From the NCBI RefSeq assembly GCF_030272615.1, contig NC_081413.1, positions 333,412,302-333,476,301 on the forward strand: a DNA stretch of 64,000 nt, in the 5' to 3' direction. The notes under the pieces are model-generated. The model saw nothing but the letters and a program-made list of their open reading frames with translations. It was not told the DNA's origin and ran no database searches. The DNA is from Cryptomeria japonica. Its lineage: Eukaryota; Streptophyta; Pinopsida; Cupressales; Cupressaceae. Made by a program: the position numbers and the translations under genes. Positions 36,301 through 49,100 of this stretch are shown piece by piece. Position 1 is the stretch's first letter. Each line of letters opens with the position of its first letter.

Positions 36301-37664
36301 CAACACATAGTCAGAAGTGTGAGTTCTTGGTTGAGCAATTGTTTATACCAGCATATGACCTACCAAAGTTTGAAATGGTGTGTGTTCTCATTGGTCCTAA
36401 ATCCCCTTGGTACCAAGACACCTTTGCTTTCCTCAAAGACAACACCATTCCCCCACATCTCACTAAAACCCAACAACAAACCTTCATTCGCCGATGTGCT
36501 CGTTACACCATCCTTGGAGACACCCTATTCAGAAGGCATTTTGATGGTTCCCTCCTAAGGTGTTTAGATAAACAAGAAGTGGAATGGGCATTATGCTAAG
36601 TACACGAGGGCATCTGTGGGGCACACTCAAGTGGGCTCACATTGGATAAAAAACTTTTGAGAACAGGATACTATTGGCCTAAAATAGAAGTAGATGCATA
36701 TAACTTTGTGAAGAAATGCACCCCTTGCCAGCAACATGGCGACAAGATTCATGCACCGTCACAAGAATTGCAGCCATTCATTATGCCATGGACCTTCTCA
36801 TAGTGGGGGCTCGATCTCATTAGGAAAATTCACCCTTTATCTTCCAACAAACATAAATTCATTATCACCACCACCAATTATTTTACCAAGTGGGTAGAGG
36901 CTATCCCTCTTACTTTTACCAGTGGCAAGCAAATATCCAAATTCTACCTGAACTACCTAATTTGCCGATATGGCATCCCAAAAGTTATCATTACAGATAA
37001 TGGAAAACAATTTAAAAATTAGGATGTCAGAGAACTTTGCCAAAAATTCAACATCCAACATTGTTTTTCCACTCCATATTACCCTCAAGGCAATGGCCAA
37101 GATGAGGCTTCTAATAAAACCCTAATAAAAATCCTCAAAAAGACAGTCAATGAAGCTAGCCATGATTGACACCTCCAACTCCATCCCGCTCTGTGGGTCT
37201 ACCGCACCTCCATTCACACCCCCACAGGCACCACCCCTTATTCCTTGGTCTTTGGCTCTGAAGCCATCCTTCCCCTTGAGATTGAGATCTCCTCTCTAAG
37301 GGTATCGCTGCAAAATATCTTACCAGATGAAGAATACAAAATTTCCCGCTTACAAGAGCTAGAATTGTTAGATGAAAGGTTCCTCAAGGCCTTGAATCAT
37401 CTTTGAGTATATCAAAATTGTCTGCACATGAGTTATCACAAAAAAGTCAGAACCTGGGAATTTCAAATTGGTGATCTTGTCCTCATGGAGAATCAGAAAA
37501 ATCTACAAGAAAGAGAAAAGAAAGGTAAGTTCGATCCTAATTGTCTTGGACCATATGTTATCACAACAAAATATGGATCAGGAGCTTATCAGTTGGCTAC
37601 TCCTGAAGGCGATCCTTTGGATGATACAATGAATATCATGCACCTCAAAATATTTTATGCCTAG
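36301..37664 (+). pseudogene. pol: Element T integrase
   Basis: HHCC zinc region: VHEGICGAHSSG near 36600 and CTPCQQH near 36720. Core: D in WGLDLIRKI (near 36812), D in IITDNGKQF (near 36993), E in GNGQDEASNK (near 37105). C-terminal region GDLVLMENQKN near 37471 and LGPYVI near 37545. The stop is at 37662-37664. Internal stops at about 36598, 36802, 37021 and 37168. Confidence 0.88.
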
Positions 37665-39176
37665 TCCTCAGAAAGTCTTAAATTGTCAAAAAATCAAGAA
37701 AAATAAAAAAAATAAAAAAATCAGAAAAACAAATTCATCCATCAATGAAAACCACTTTGTGGTGCTATCGACAAGTACCTTGGTGAAAACCTCCATGCAG
37801 GTGCCAAGGTAAATAATCGGATCCATTGTCTATCAGGTCGACACTGCAAATCACCCACCATCCAGTCCTCCCATTTGTAGCATTCCTTCTCTTCCGCCTC
37901 CCAATAAAACATGTGTATGATGATGAGTCTTCGCCTGAGTCATGAACAAGGAATGTCCCATTAAACTGAGCTTTTGTGTCTTTGTGTGAGCTTCAAGAAG
38001 TCTTGAGAAACAATCCCACATCCGCAAGTCACTCTTCAAAAACCATAAAATCACTTGCCTAAATCCACAAGTCCACTTTGCCCTAGGGATGATTCCTTCC
38101 CTCGCCTGACAACCTAATCCTCCATCCTAGTCCTACTCTTGGCAAGAGGTATCATTTGGTCACAAAGAAATGACTTGTTAGATTTTTTTGGATCTTTTCA
38201 TTTAGACTTGTATCTTTTTCCCTACGATTGCAACTATCTACGACTGTTTGGATTTGCCATATCCAGGTATGTTACAATAGGTGCATACTGGGGCATATTT
38301 TTCATAGCATGCCATGTTTTGGATCTATCTTGTATAAACCGATGACCTGGTATTAGTGTTTGTCAACACTTACCTTCTCATGCAAGAGTTATTGGTGTGT
38401 TTGAGGGTCTCCTTGCACGTACCCACAACTTCGTATTAGTGTTTCTTAACACTTGCATAGCTGTGTGTAAGGAATTCCCATTTATCTAAGAGTTAGTCCA
38501 CGCCTTGGGTTTCTCATGGCATCTCGATTTCTATAATCAGTGGTGGAAGTCACCCAAGGCAATAACAAACTAGGTTGGCTCTCCATATTTGTTGTGCACA
38601 AAATCTCACCATCATTCCACAAAATCCTAAACTCAATAATCCCATGGAGTTCTCAATTTCCCCCATTTCCCATTTATCCCATATTCTTCTATCTAAGATC
38701 ATTGTGTTATTATTTGCATTTTCCCTCTTTGTATTATTCATTCACATCATATAGATTGCACTACTTATTTAATTTAGATATTCATTTCTTCACAAAACAT
38801 TTATATTGCATCATAAATCATTTCACATCTAGGAACCCATCACACATTTACATATATACATAAAGCATAAAAATCACTCATCTTGCATCCAAAAACATGT
38901 CAGCAACACATCATAAAAATACATGTATAAGCATCCACTCTAAATCACAAATAAGTTAGCATAACACATCCACAATTGCATCCATATATGACATCATAAG
39001 AAAAAACAAAACTCCATCACAATAAAGGCTACAGATCATCTATCACCAATCAAATCATGTATATATATAAAGAGGAAAATGTGTCTGTCATGATACAATG
39101 ATTGCCCCGAAGGGTCAAAATATAATAAACAAGGAAAATAAGGAGCTAGCTCTCCCCTCCTATTTCTCCCTCCCCT
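37665..39176 (+). other. Non-coding stretch after integrase of element T
   Basis: No recognisable coding signal on either strand. Short frames (38139, 38540) lack domains. It separates the sense pol from the antisense ORF and may include terminator or promoter sequence for either. Confidence 0.5.
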
Positions 39177-41156
39177 CTACTGTACCTCCTCCACCTGATC
39201 CTCCTGCTCCCCCTGCTGGTGGCTGAAAACCCACTGATCCCTCTATTTGCTAACTCTAAGTTGGTCACTGACTATGGGTCCTGTGAGATCACACACTCTT
39301 AGTATATGAGGCTGCTCGTTGTGCTATAGGCACTACTCCGTGATATAGACCCCTATAATACTGTGCCTCTCGAGCTAACCTCTCCATCCTCTCCTGCTGT
39401 TGCATACTATCAAAAAGTATCTATGCCAATCCTATAGGAACCAATGTCTGGTGGGCTACATCCCTCTCCCCCCGCAACTGTGTCACATCTGCCTCCGCCC
39501 TCTGCACTCTGGCCTGTAACCCATCTAACTTGGCATCCTGTCGACCAATAACATCCTAGATCCCTGCAATGGCTATACCTGTCTGGGCCTCCTCCAACAT
39601 CCTCTCTGCCTCCTCCCCCTCCACCCTCAAGGCATCCACCTCTGTCCTAGTAGTATGGAGACTCTCTGTCAGATCTTCTATCTCCCATGTCAACCACTCC
39701 ACCTCTGCCCCCATGCTCTCCCTCTGAGCCCTCTCTACCCGTAGCTCATCCTCTACTGAATGAAGCTTCGCTATATAGGTATCCCACCCCTACTAAACAT
39801 GGTCAAAATCAGCCCATGACACCCCTCCCCTCTCCTCTGCCTATGCCTTAGGGACGTCCATAGGTACAACCTGCTCTCCCTTGCCAACTGCGGCCTTCAC
39901 AACCTCTCCCACTGGGGCATCCTCGCCCTCTCCATCTCCCTCCTCCATATTCCTCCTCCACACAACCCAGACTCTCCTCTCCTATCCACCCACACCATGC
40001 CCTACGTGAACCACAACTCTCTCTCCTAGACCATCATCCTCCCCACCCACCACCTGATCAACCCCTAGCTGAAGCTCCTCATCATCCAAAACTCTAGGAA
40101 TGGTCACACTGGTAAGTGCCCCTCACACTAGCTCCTGTAACCACCTGTCATGCCTAGATCCTCTCCTGCCCCCATTAGCTCATCCCAAACTATGTGAAAT
40201 GTTGTCTGGAAGCTCGTTCGACCCTCCAAGGGACTCGCTGTAGGCCCCCAACACCTCACCTCTTGTGTAATCCAGGGATACACTAGAATATCCCCCACTA
40301 TATCTTGTATTTGTCCAAGCTGCTGAGCCACCCTGAATGGAGCATAGTACTCCATGATGTAGACTGATCTCCCAAATATCCACATCTCCACTCCCGCCCA
40401 ATGGAGCTGCTAGTCATCCCTCCACCACTCACACCCCAAAAATCATCTCCAGGTGAACTGCGCCAGCTCATCCAAAATCTTCCTCCAAAACCAAATGGAT
40501 GTTGTCTGTGTATAGTGCAGCAGTCCCCTATATTTGTCCACAAATGGTTGTCGTGGCCGCCTGTCTTGTACCCCCACTGGCTGAGTCACTATAATATGCT
40601 CCCATGCCTAGATGTGTAAGAGTGTGACCTCGATAGATAAACTAGCATACTCCCTATAAACCACTAGATGCATATCATGATATAGCTAGGCTAGCATTGC
40701 TGACCCCCATGCATACTGAAGGCCATCATGAACCATCAAGTAAACACATTTGCTCCACCCCAGAGGGAATCCATGTCCACCCAAATCTAGAATAATCCTC
40801 CCACTCAGGAATCCACAAATCACCAACACCAATCAAGGAATTTGATGAACACCCATCGCCCGACCCAGGTGCATCCTACTCCTATCTAACATAGGTGGCG
40901 TCTCATACTCGCACACCCCCCGCAGATAAAAATTAGCCGCATCCAACTAATACTCAGGGATCACGCCATGAATGGGGATCTTCAAGATCCTCCAAACATC
41001 TAACAAGGTGACCATGGCCTCTCCAGTTAACAAACAAAAGGTGTTATACTGACTATCCCACCTCTCCACTAGTGCAGTCATCATAGCAGTATGCACTCGT
41101 ATCCTCGACCACCTGCCTACATAATGCAATCCCAGCACATCTAGAACCTCCAGCTC
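39177..41156 (-). pseudogene. Element T antisense ORF: plant mobile domain (PMD) protein, main part
   Basis: Read against the element. The start of the domain, LGLHYVGRW..IRVHTAMMTALVERW (41140-41060), then TFCLLTGEAMVTLLDVWRIL (41040-40980) and PIHGVIPEY, is the signature of the plant mobile (aminotransferase-like) domain. The PMD continues to about 40130, followed in a shifted frame by a Glu/Arg-rich coiled-coil-like tail (39800-39350). Additional antisense ORFs of this type are known from Tat-lineage elements; their function is unknown. The first residues lie at 55330-55359, separated by element O. Confidence 0.75.
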
Positions 41157-41342
41157 TGTTACCCCTTATTTATCTGCTTATAGCTTATCAATTAGGGGTC
41201 ATTATTTTATTGATTATCGCAAAGCTTAAGTCTTCATCAATTTGAGTTTCATACTCGTCTGTTGAACCCTTTTATAAAGTTCAAAATTCTATTTCAAAGG
41301 AAATGTGGTCTATTAAGTTCTAAGTCTTCATTAGCATAGTCG

Positions 41343-41612
41343 TTGAACTTGAACTTTGAACCTTTCCGATTCAAGGTTAAAGGTTCAATCGGTCTTTTGT
41401 CTTATGTATTGTGGTTGTCCCTTTAATGCCAGTCCTTGTGGTCATCTTGAACTTGAACCGTTGAACCACTCTTGGAATGGTTCAAGGTTCAAGGTTCATT
41501 TTTGCATCATTGAAATTTTCTTTTGTTTCCTTCTTCTTTGCCGCAAGTGTTGATCTTTTGTCTTTGAACTTTGAACCAATGAACTTCTTTTGAAATAGTT
41601 CAAGGTTCAAAG
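41343..41612. repeat. Serial GGTTCAA inverted repeats in O 5' LTR
   Basis: Three imperfect hairpins built from GAACTT/GAACC and GGTTCAA words: 41343-41389, 41446-41498 (arms of about 21-23 bases around a 9-base loop) and 41562-41612. The 3' LTR has the same three at 50760-51029. Confidence 0.8.
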
Positions 41613-42083
41613 CATTGTTTCAAATTAGCCCAATGGTGTTTAGGAGATAAAGGTGGCGCGATGGGAACATAATATTCCTCGTTTTCCATGTTTTCAAACT
41701 ATAATTATGGAAAGCAATCATGAGAAAGCATGTCAACTGTGTGGAATTGATTTTTAATTAATGAGAATGTCAGGACTATATCAAATCATGGGAAGTTTTA
41801 CACGGATAAATGAGCTAGGGCGAAGCATGCTTTGGTACTTTTTAGTGTTTTCCGTCCTTAAATATGATGCTTCTCAGGTAAGAAAATCATTGTTGCTACT
41901 GGCGAAGAGTAAGGACGCGGAAGGTAATTTAGCTCATTTTTTCTGAAGGTTACACAGTTTGACGGTGAAGACAAGTGAGTTTAATCACTAACCTCCCCTG
42001 CTCTGTTTTAGCTCTGAAATTAGTTAGTGTAATTCTTTGCCTCAGGGTTGAATGTTGTCTGATTGATGCAACTTTAAGCAAAC

Positions 42084-43797
42084 ATGAGACCAATTCTTCC
42101 GAACTTGGGTCGAACATCATGCTTAATTAGTACCCTTCTAGAATTAGATGATACAGCTTTAGTTCAGGATGAGTTAGAGAATTTTCTAGGAAGGGGTAAG
42201 AATCCAAAGGCCAATTCCATGATGGAAAAGATAGTTCACAGTGGTCTAGTTGAAGTCGCTACTTTCCCAATCGCTGCTCCTTGCCCAGAATTAGTATATG
42301 CATGCATGAGCAAATATGATGCTACTAACAGGTGTATTAGGGCCAGTGATGGAAACATTTTAGTGCGGATTGATAGAGAAACAGTAATGGCTGCGATTGG
42401 GATCCCTCACAAAGAGTCATACGAAGATTGGTCCATAGGAACCGCATATGCATTTTTCTTTGAGAAGAAAAGTGTTTTTTGGAGTGTCACTGCTAGAAAT
42501 TGGCTCCTTAAAATGCAGAAGGGAGGTTCTAGGTTACCTAAACCTTTGACAAGGGAGCATTTTATTACAGAAGTAAGGGATATTGTAATTCTTTTGAACA
42601 GGCTCAAGGGGAATTCACATGCCTTCTATTGGGAGGACTGGATGTATTTTTACATTTAGGTGTTATTATCTGACGAGAAATACCTTGATTGGGTCCAAGT
42701 AATTGTAGAGAGATTGCATGAGGGTTTGAGTAATTCTGTTGGAATAGCCAATTTTCATATGTCTTCCTACTTGTTTTATATTTTAGCCTACATCAGAGAA
42801 TGGCCAGGATTATATCAAGAACCATGGGTTGATGGAATGTAAGTCTATGAGTTCTATCCACACTTGTAGAGACAGAGGTATACAAAAAAATTCTAGACAT
42901 GGAGTGATGTCTTTGTAGGAAGATTAACTTTTGAACTGCAGGGAAATATGAATAAGAGAATGTCATCCAAAGCATTAAAATTGATTAGTACTTATGGAAG
43001 TTGTTTTATTCAATTTCCTAGGTTCACTTATATTAGAATTGGAGGCTTTGAAGATGAACCTTTCAAACTGCCCAGATATACTCTTGATAGTTATGTACAC
43101 TTGGAAGTCTGCCGACAATTAGCTCATGTTGATAAGAAATTAGGGATGAAAAGTGAGTTTGGAGCAATTTTCCCAATTGAACTTGGATATTATAGCTGCA
43201 AAACTACCTTTGATGCTTGAATTTAGAAGTGGAACTCAAGAAAGTGAATCTGCAACCTTATGTTGCTTGGTAGGGGTTTGACAGTAAAGGATATGCAATA
43301 GAACATCTGAATGTTGATGTGAACTTTTCATATATACCCTAGTTAGAAGACTACTGGGAGGATTGCTGTGATGAAATTCAATCACTAAGCAAGGCCACAA
43401 AGAATCCATTAAGTTGTTATAAGAATTGAAAGAACTCATTGTTGTAATGCAGAAAGATTTAAAGTGCATTGATGTACAACTTCTCAAGGAAGACAGACAA
43501 ACCATCGAGCAGACAGTGGATATGGCGGAGAATTTTAAAGGAAAGATGAACCTGGTTAAAGAATCAAAATCTTTAACCAAAGATGACTTCTCCAGAGTTG
43601 CCAGAATTGAATCTATGTTGGTTGTATGTTCTGATCACTTGGAAACGAACAAAACTAAAGTTATGGAAGTGAGTATGGACAAAGAGGTCTAGAAGGAACG
43701 CATCTTGCACATTGGGCTCCCACATTATCAGGTTGTTCACAACTTTTTAGTGGCTCATATGGAGTGGCGAAATATACGTGGCACAACACACCAATAA
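42084..43797 (+). pseudogene. LTR-encoded accessory ORF in O 5' LTR (truncated copy)
   Basis: A 191-codon open frame from ATG 42084 ends at TAG 42657-42659; the protein sequence continues in the same or neighbouring frames to 43220. After the deletion at ~43370 only the coiled-coil C-terminus remains (43426-43797). It contains a segment resembling those in plant transposon-associated proteins (RASDGNILVRIDRETV, near 42340). No catalytic motif was recognised. See the fuller copy at 51501. Confidence 0.7.
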
Positions 43798-43927
43798 GAC
43801 AAATCAAGAACCGTTTTCTGTTCTGCAATTATAGCTCTGTTTACGGCTCTTGGCCGTTTTATTTAATTTCAGTTATGAACGGTTGTTTCTTGAAGCTTTG
43901 TGTTTAGCTATTAGGTTAGCCTGGTGG

Positions 43928-43941
43928 CTATAAATACAAGG
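43928..43941 (+). promoter_or_regulatory. Likely TATA box of O 5' LTR
   Basis: CTATAAATACAAGG is conserved at 54684-54697 in the 3' LTR. It lies downstream of the accessory ORF and about 630 bases before the LTR end, which would place the ORF in U3. Confidence 0.7.
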
Positions 43942-44574
43942 AATGGATATTTTGGTGCGGATCCATAAAATTTTGTAAAATTAAGATAGCAGACTGTTTT
44001 ACTTGTTAATTTCAGTGAAATACTCCATCTTTGAATGGAATGGAATGTCTAATACAACTTTTGAAACCTGTGAGTTTGAATATATAAAAGATTTTTGTTG
44101 GGATATTTATATGTTCATGTATTGGATTCCTTTCTCTGATTTTTATCTAATATCAAGTCTGTGAATCAATCTGATGAATGAAATTAGCCGAAAACATTTG
44201 AATATTCAAATTCCCTTTGTCCTGTGAGGCATGAGCGAGTATCAATCAGAGTTCAAATATTTTGATCACTTCATATAGGTTAATCATTATTTGAAGTTTA
44301 ATGTTTTGTTATGCATTCCGATAATCTTTGTGAGGCATTCATTTTGTGTTGACAAGTGAATGTTAAAGCCTTTCTTTGCTTCCTGGTTAAAAGTGAATTA
44401 TATGATAAAATTTGGTCAAAATTCATTAAATATCATATGGGGAGTTGTACCCTTATGCAGAGGGTAAATTAACATTATTTACCCAGTTGTTGGTTTTCAT
44501 TGGTTTCCTACTGGGCGAACATGAGTATTTGTTAATAAATTTTGGGAAATCCAATCTATTAACTAATAGATTTT

Positions 44575-44592
44575 TGGCGACTCTGTTGGGGA
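44575..44592 (+). other. Primer binding site of element O
   Basis: TGGCGACTCTGTTGGGGA starts six bases after the LTR end. It resembles the Arg-tRNA-type PBS typical of Ogre/Tat elements. Confidence 0.85.
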
Positions 44593-44641
44593 GTCAAATA
44601 ATAAGACTAGTTACATAGCCACAAACAATATTAATGATCAG

Positions 44642-46096
44642 TTGCCAGTTAGCTTGAACTCGGGAATCGTGAGCACACTGGAGCCAAGAAGGTACACTAG
44701 GTCTCAAAGGCGTGAAGGGATATTTGATCTAGTTTTTCAAGACTTGCAAAATTTGAACTTTTTCCCTTCCTTTACACCTAGAAGAAGAGCAAGAAGTAGA
44801 CCCCCAAGTTCTTCCCTTGTTTTTCCTCAAACTTCTATTTGTCACGCCTTAACCTTGCATGGTGTTACCCTTCCTTCTGTAATTAATCCTACTCCTTTGA
44901 ATATTGTACTTCCCATGGCTGGGAATAATCTGTGGGGTCCAGCTGTAGGACCACTTGCTCTTGGTGCTAATCTGCATTCTTTGCCTAAAGGGTCTAGAGA
45001 ACACTTACCCAGGTTCAATGGTGATGGAAGAGTGACGGTTGATGAACATTTAAATGCATTTAATGTTGCATGTGGGGTTTTAGTTGTTCAACATGAAGAT
45101 GTAGCAATAAGGTTGTTTGTACAGACATTCACTGATGGAGCAGCTGATTGGTTTTATCATTTGCCAAATGGTGTAATAACAAATTGGCAAGATTTGAAAA
45201 CTAGGTTTGAGGCTAGGTTCAAAGTGGCAGAAGATGAGCATTCCCTCATAGCCCAGTTAGCCCAATTAAAAAAAGAGATTCCTAAAACAATGAGGGATTT
45301 TATGGTGAAATTTGATAAAATTGTTCATAAAATTCTAGCTAATCGAAGGCCTTCTAATGATAATTTGAAGTGTTTCTTTATTAATGCAATGCCTGCAGAA
45401 ATAAGTTTCTTTATTCGTAGGCAAAGAGTACAAGATTTAGCCGCTGCCAAAACTTTTACAGTAGAGTTAGAGGATGATTTAATTAATGCGGGTAAGTGGA
45501 AGAGAGAAATTCAAACTACTACTTCACAGTCATCAACTTCCACAACTTCATCTGACCCTGTAATCTAGAGACTGATGAATGATGTAATTGCTCTCAAAAG
45601 GCAACTACCTAAGGCTAGTACTTCCTATCCTTAGCCTTATCAAGATGTTCCAAGAAGAATTAATAATCAACCTACAGGGATTGGGAATAAAACTCTACAA
45701 CTTCCTCCAGTTCAACAAAGACTAGCCATTGAACCACCACCACATAGAGGAAACATGTGTGTTTTTCATTTAACGGATGATCATGATGGTAGTTCATGCC
45801 CTAAAATGGTACGACATGCATAGATGCTTAGTACAGGAGAAGTCATAAGTGAACTTGGTTCAGAAGGAGAAGTTCATGGGCAGCCTGGTGACTCTGGAAT
45901 ACACTTCCCTGAATATGAATTAGATTCAGATAGAGGAGGTGATATATTGGTGACCCTTGAAGATTCCTCTTATGTCGTTCTTACTAGGAGTCAATGTCCT
46001 TTTAAATATACAAGTACCCCTACTTCTCCTGAAACTTTAACTAAGAATAAACAAATCATGAACCAAAATTATGAGAATGGTTTAAAGGTTCAATAA
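44642..46096 (+). pseudogene. gag: Element O Gag
   Basis: One frame is open from upstream of 44642 (no in-frame ATG there; first in-frame ATG near 44917). An Arg-rich N-terminus RRYTRSQRR is followed by the retrotransposon gag domain (45000-45500) with LPRFNGDGRVTVDEHLNAF and an FEARFKV segment. A CVFHLTDDHDGSSCPKM zinc-like motif (near 45757) resembles the degenerate Tat finger. In-frame TAG stops at 45566-45568, ~45633 and 45821-45823 and TAA near 46094 interrupt it; the frame continues into the protease. Confidence 0.82.
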
Positions 46097-46102
46097 GTTC
46101 AA

Positions 46103-46860
46103 ATGTTCAAGCGTTCTGAGTCTGATACTTCTTTTGATATCGTGGAGTTTTGTAAATCATCAAGGATTCAAAGCTCACTTGCTGAATACCTTAAGTTGAA
46201 TCCTAAAGAATTAGAAAAGCTAATTAAGTATGTGCCGGAAGGAAATTCTCAACCGAAGCCCTCAAGTTTACCATTGATAAATCTTGAACCCTCACAATAT
46301 AACGAGGAAGTTAAGACTATGGAATTGTCTGCTGCTTCTACATTTGAGACATCTGTTGATGAACCAGCTGAATCATCACACATGTCTGATCTAAGACCTG
46401 AGCCATTTTATATGTCTTTATTTATCAATGGATATAAGCTCAATAATTGCATCATTGACTCAGGAGCCTCGGATAATATAATTCCTTTTGTAGTTGCCAA
46501 AGCATTAGGTCTCCCACTCACTAAAACCTTTGGGAAGTGTTATTCAATGGATTCAACACAGGTGTCCTTGCTTGGTCAGATTAAAGATGGTCAAGTTGCT
46601 CTGGTAGTTCATCTGAATAAAAGAGTAAAGCTAACTATATTAGTTGCTGATATTCCCACAAGTTATGGAATGCTCTTAAGCAGAACCTTTTGTAAGGATT
46701 TAGGTGGTGAAATTAAAATGGACTGGTCTGAAGCGGTGATTTTGGTAGGTAAACAGAAAATTACTCTCATACCTGAGCCAAAATCCAAATATATGGTTTT
46801 CCCTTCTGATGATCCAAAGTCACAAATATTGTATCAAGAATGTGAATTTGGTAGCTATTT
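46103..46860 (+). pseudogene. pol: Element O aspartic protease
   Basis: Same frame as gag. The first ~100 codons are low complexity. The protease core IDSGASDNIIPF lies at 46454-46489 and the flap-end region SYGMLLSRTF near 46661. DSGAS here contrasts with DGGS in element T. Confidence 0.82.
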
Positions 46861-46899
46861 TCTTTTCTCTGATGATAAAAAGGGTACGTTAGAAGACAT

Positions 46900-47743
46900 G
46901 GTTGATCACGCTGTAGAGTTGTGGACAATGGAATTTGATGGAAGCTGTGCATCTGCTGGGTTTGGCACTGGAGTGGTACTTATTTCTCCACAGGGTGAGA
47001 AGATTCCTTTCTCATTTAAACTGGAGTTTAAAAATATGAATAACACTGCAGAATATGAAGCATTATTGCTAGGAATTGAACAAGCCAAGAAAAGAGGAAT
47101 TAGACTGTTGTGCGCTAAGGGTGATGCAGAATTGATTGTAAATCAGGTTCGTAGCCATTATTCTATGAAAAATGAGAAGCTTAAACATTATAGAAATAAA
47201 GTCTGGGATGAAATTGAGTATTTTGATGCATTTTCAATAGAAGCTATTCCCAAGAGTCAAAATTCCTACATGGATTCTTTGGCAGTATCAACATCTTTAT
47301 TACTTCCACATCCAGATTTTGGTATTGATATTTACAGAATTGAAGTAATATATCGTCCTAATGTTCCTGATAATTCAGATTTCTGGCAAGTGTTTGAAGA
47401 TGATAAACATATTAATAGGTTCTTACAAACTACTGCAATGTTTGCTTCATCTTATTTTGAAGGTTCTGAAAATCAATGCAATGAGTTTTGTCCAGATGAG
47501 AAGGGAAGCTTCAGAGAAGGAGTGGTTCAGCTTAAAGGGAATCGAATTCCAAAAGGGTTAGTAACCTTAGAGAGCATATTTGACTGCAATGACAAGTGTG
47601 TTAAAAGAACTGATTCCCAAAATGCTTATACATCAGGTGAATATGAGAAAATTAATATTGGTGATGAATATGATCCAAAAATGGTCAATTTGGGTAAATG
47701 TTGCACTCTTAAAGAAAGGTATTTGTTTGTTGAACTGTTGTGA
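46900..47743 (+). pseudogene. Element O archaeal-type RNase H located before RT
   Basis: In frame with the protease. D in MEFDGSC (46937-46939), E in NTAEYEALLLG (near 47050), D in AKGDAELIV (near 47123), D in YMDSLAVS (near 47274): all four catalytic positions are present. It is followed by a ~140-residue linker to RT with no domain recognised. No such domain lies between RNase H and integrase of this element, where Tat elements usually have it. Confidence 0.85.
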
Positions 47744-49100
47744 AGTTTTTTTGATGTTTTTGCCCAGTCCTATGAAGATTTGAAAGATTTTAGAAATGAC
47801 CAATTTCAACATCATATTCCCCTTAAACCAGGAGTGGCACCTTTCAGACAAAAACTAAGGAATTATAACCCCAAAGTTGCAAATGCTATTTTTCAGAGAA
47901 ATTGATAAAATGCTCCAGGCAAGGATTATCTATCCAATCCATCATTCCACATGGGTGGCTAATATTGTTTCGGTTCGTAAGAAAAATGGAGAAATAAGAA
48001 TTTGTGTTGATTTTCGGAATCTGAATCAAGCTAGCTTGAAAGACAATTATCTTTTACCAACAATGGTTCACATTCTCCAAGCTGTTGCCAGATTTGAAAT
48101 GATGTCAATGCTTGATGGTTTCTCCGGATATAATTAGGTAAGTGTGGCAAAAGAAGATCAACACAAAATGGCCTTTACAACACCATGGGGAACTTTTGCC
48201 TATAATCGCATGCCTTTTGGTCTGATAAACGCTGGAGCCACTTTCCAAAGAGCAATGAACCTTTCATTTGGTCACCTGATTGGTAAGACCATTGTTGTGT
48301 ATCTAGATGATTTGACAGTCTTTTCTAAGAAAAGGAAAGATCATTTCAAGGATTTAGAAACTGTGTTGCAAAGATGCCGAGATCATGGTATTTCTCTTAA
48401 CCCAAAGAAATCAGTTTTTTGTGTTACTGAAGGAAAGATTTTAGGACATATAGTTTCACAAGATGGTGTCAAGATTGATCCTGATGGTGTTAGAGCTATC
48501 CAACAACTAAGTTTGTTGTCGAACAGGAGTGGTGTCAAATTGTTCTTTGGTCAGGTAAGCTTTCTTAGGAGATTTGTGCCAGATTTTGCTGAAATCACTA
48601 AACATATTGTAGGAATGATGAGTGAAAAATAGATCTTTAAATGGAAGGAGGAAGCAAAGAAAGCTTTTGAAGAGGTTAAAAATGCCATTGCTCATGCTCC
48701 AACATTAATTAATCTTGATTTCAAGAAAAAATTTATCATTTACTGTTACGCCTCAGAGCATACAATGTCTAGTATTCTACTACAGAAGAATGAACTCGGT
48801 GAAGAGTTTCCTATTGCATTCATGAGCATCCCGCTTAAAAAGCATGAATTAAACTATTAGCTGAATGAGAAGTAGGCTTTCACAGTTGTTAAAGCTGTTA
48901 AGCATTTCAGGTATTATATATTGCATTCTCATTCAATTGTTTTTGTGCCAAACTCTGTTGTTAAAAGTATCTTGACTCAGCAAGAAGTGGGAATGAATAA
49001 TAGAGCAACTTGGGTTTCAAAGGTTCAAGAATTTGACTTGGATATCAGGCCGACAAAGTTAGTTCATGGATAGGGATTATGTCACCTAAAGGCAGAAAAT
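47744..49100 (+). pseudogene. pol: Element O reverse transcriptase and RNase H
   Basis: DVFAQSYEDL approach region at 47753. After a frameshift near 47880: VDFRNLNQASLKDNY near 48007, MSMLDGFSGYN near 48103 with TAG 48135-48137 (CAG expected), TTPWGTFAYNRMPFGL near 48178, and the active site YLDD 48299-48310. RNase H follows: IIYCYASEHTMSSILLQ near 48736, FPIAFMSIPLKKHELNY near 48808. TAG stops near 48631, 48858 and 48873. Confidence 0.88.

Larger units (their letters stand above)
41157..44568 (+). repeat. 5' LTR of element O (internally deleted)
   Basis: Starts TGTTACCCC; ends AACTAATA where the partner ends AACTAACA. It contains hairpin-forming GGTTCAA repeats (41343-41612), a truncated accessory ORF and a TATA box at 43928. 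Near 43370 it jumps relative to the 3' LTR, losing the part equivalent to about 52791-54229 and carrying about 95 bases not found at that point in the other copy (43405-43500). Confidence 0.93.
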
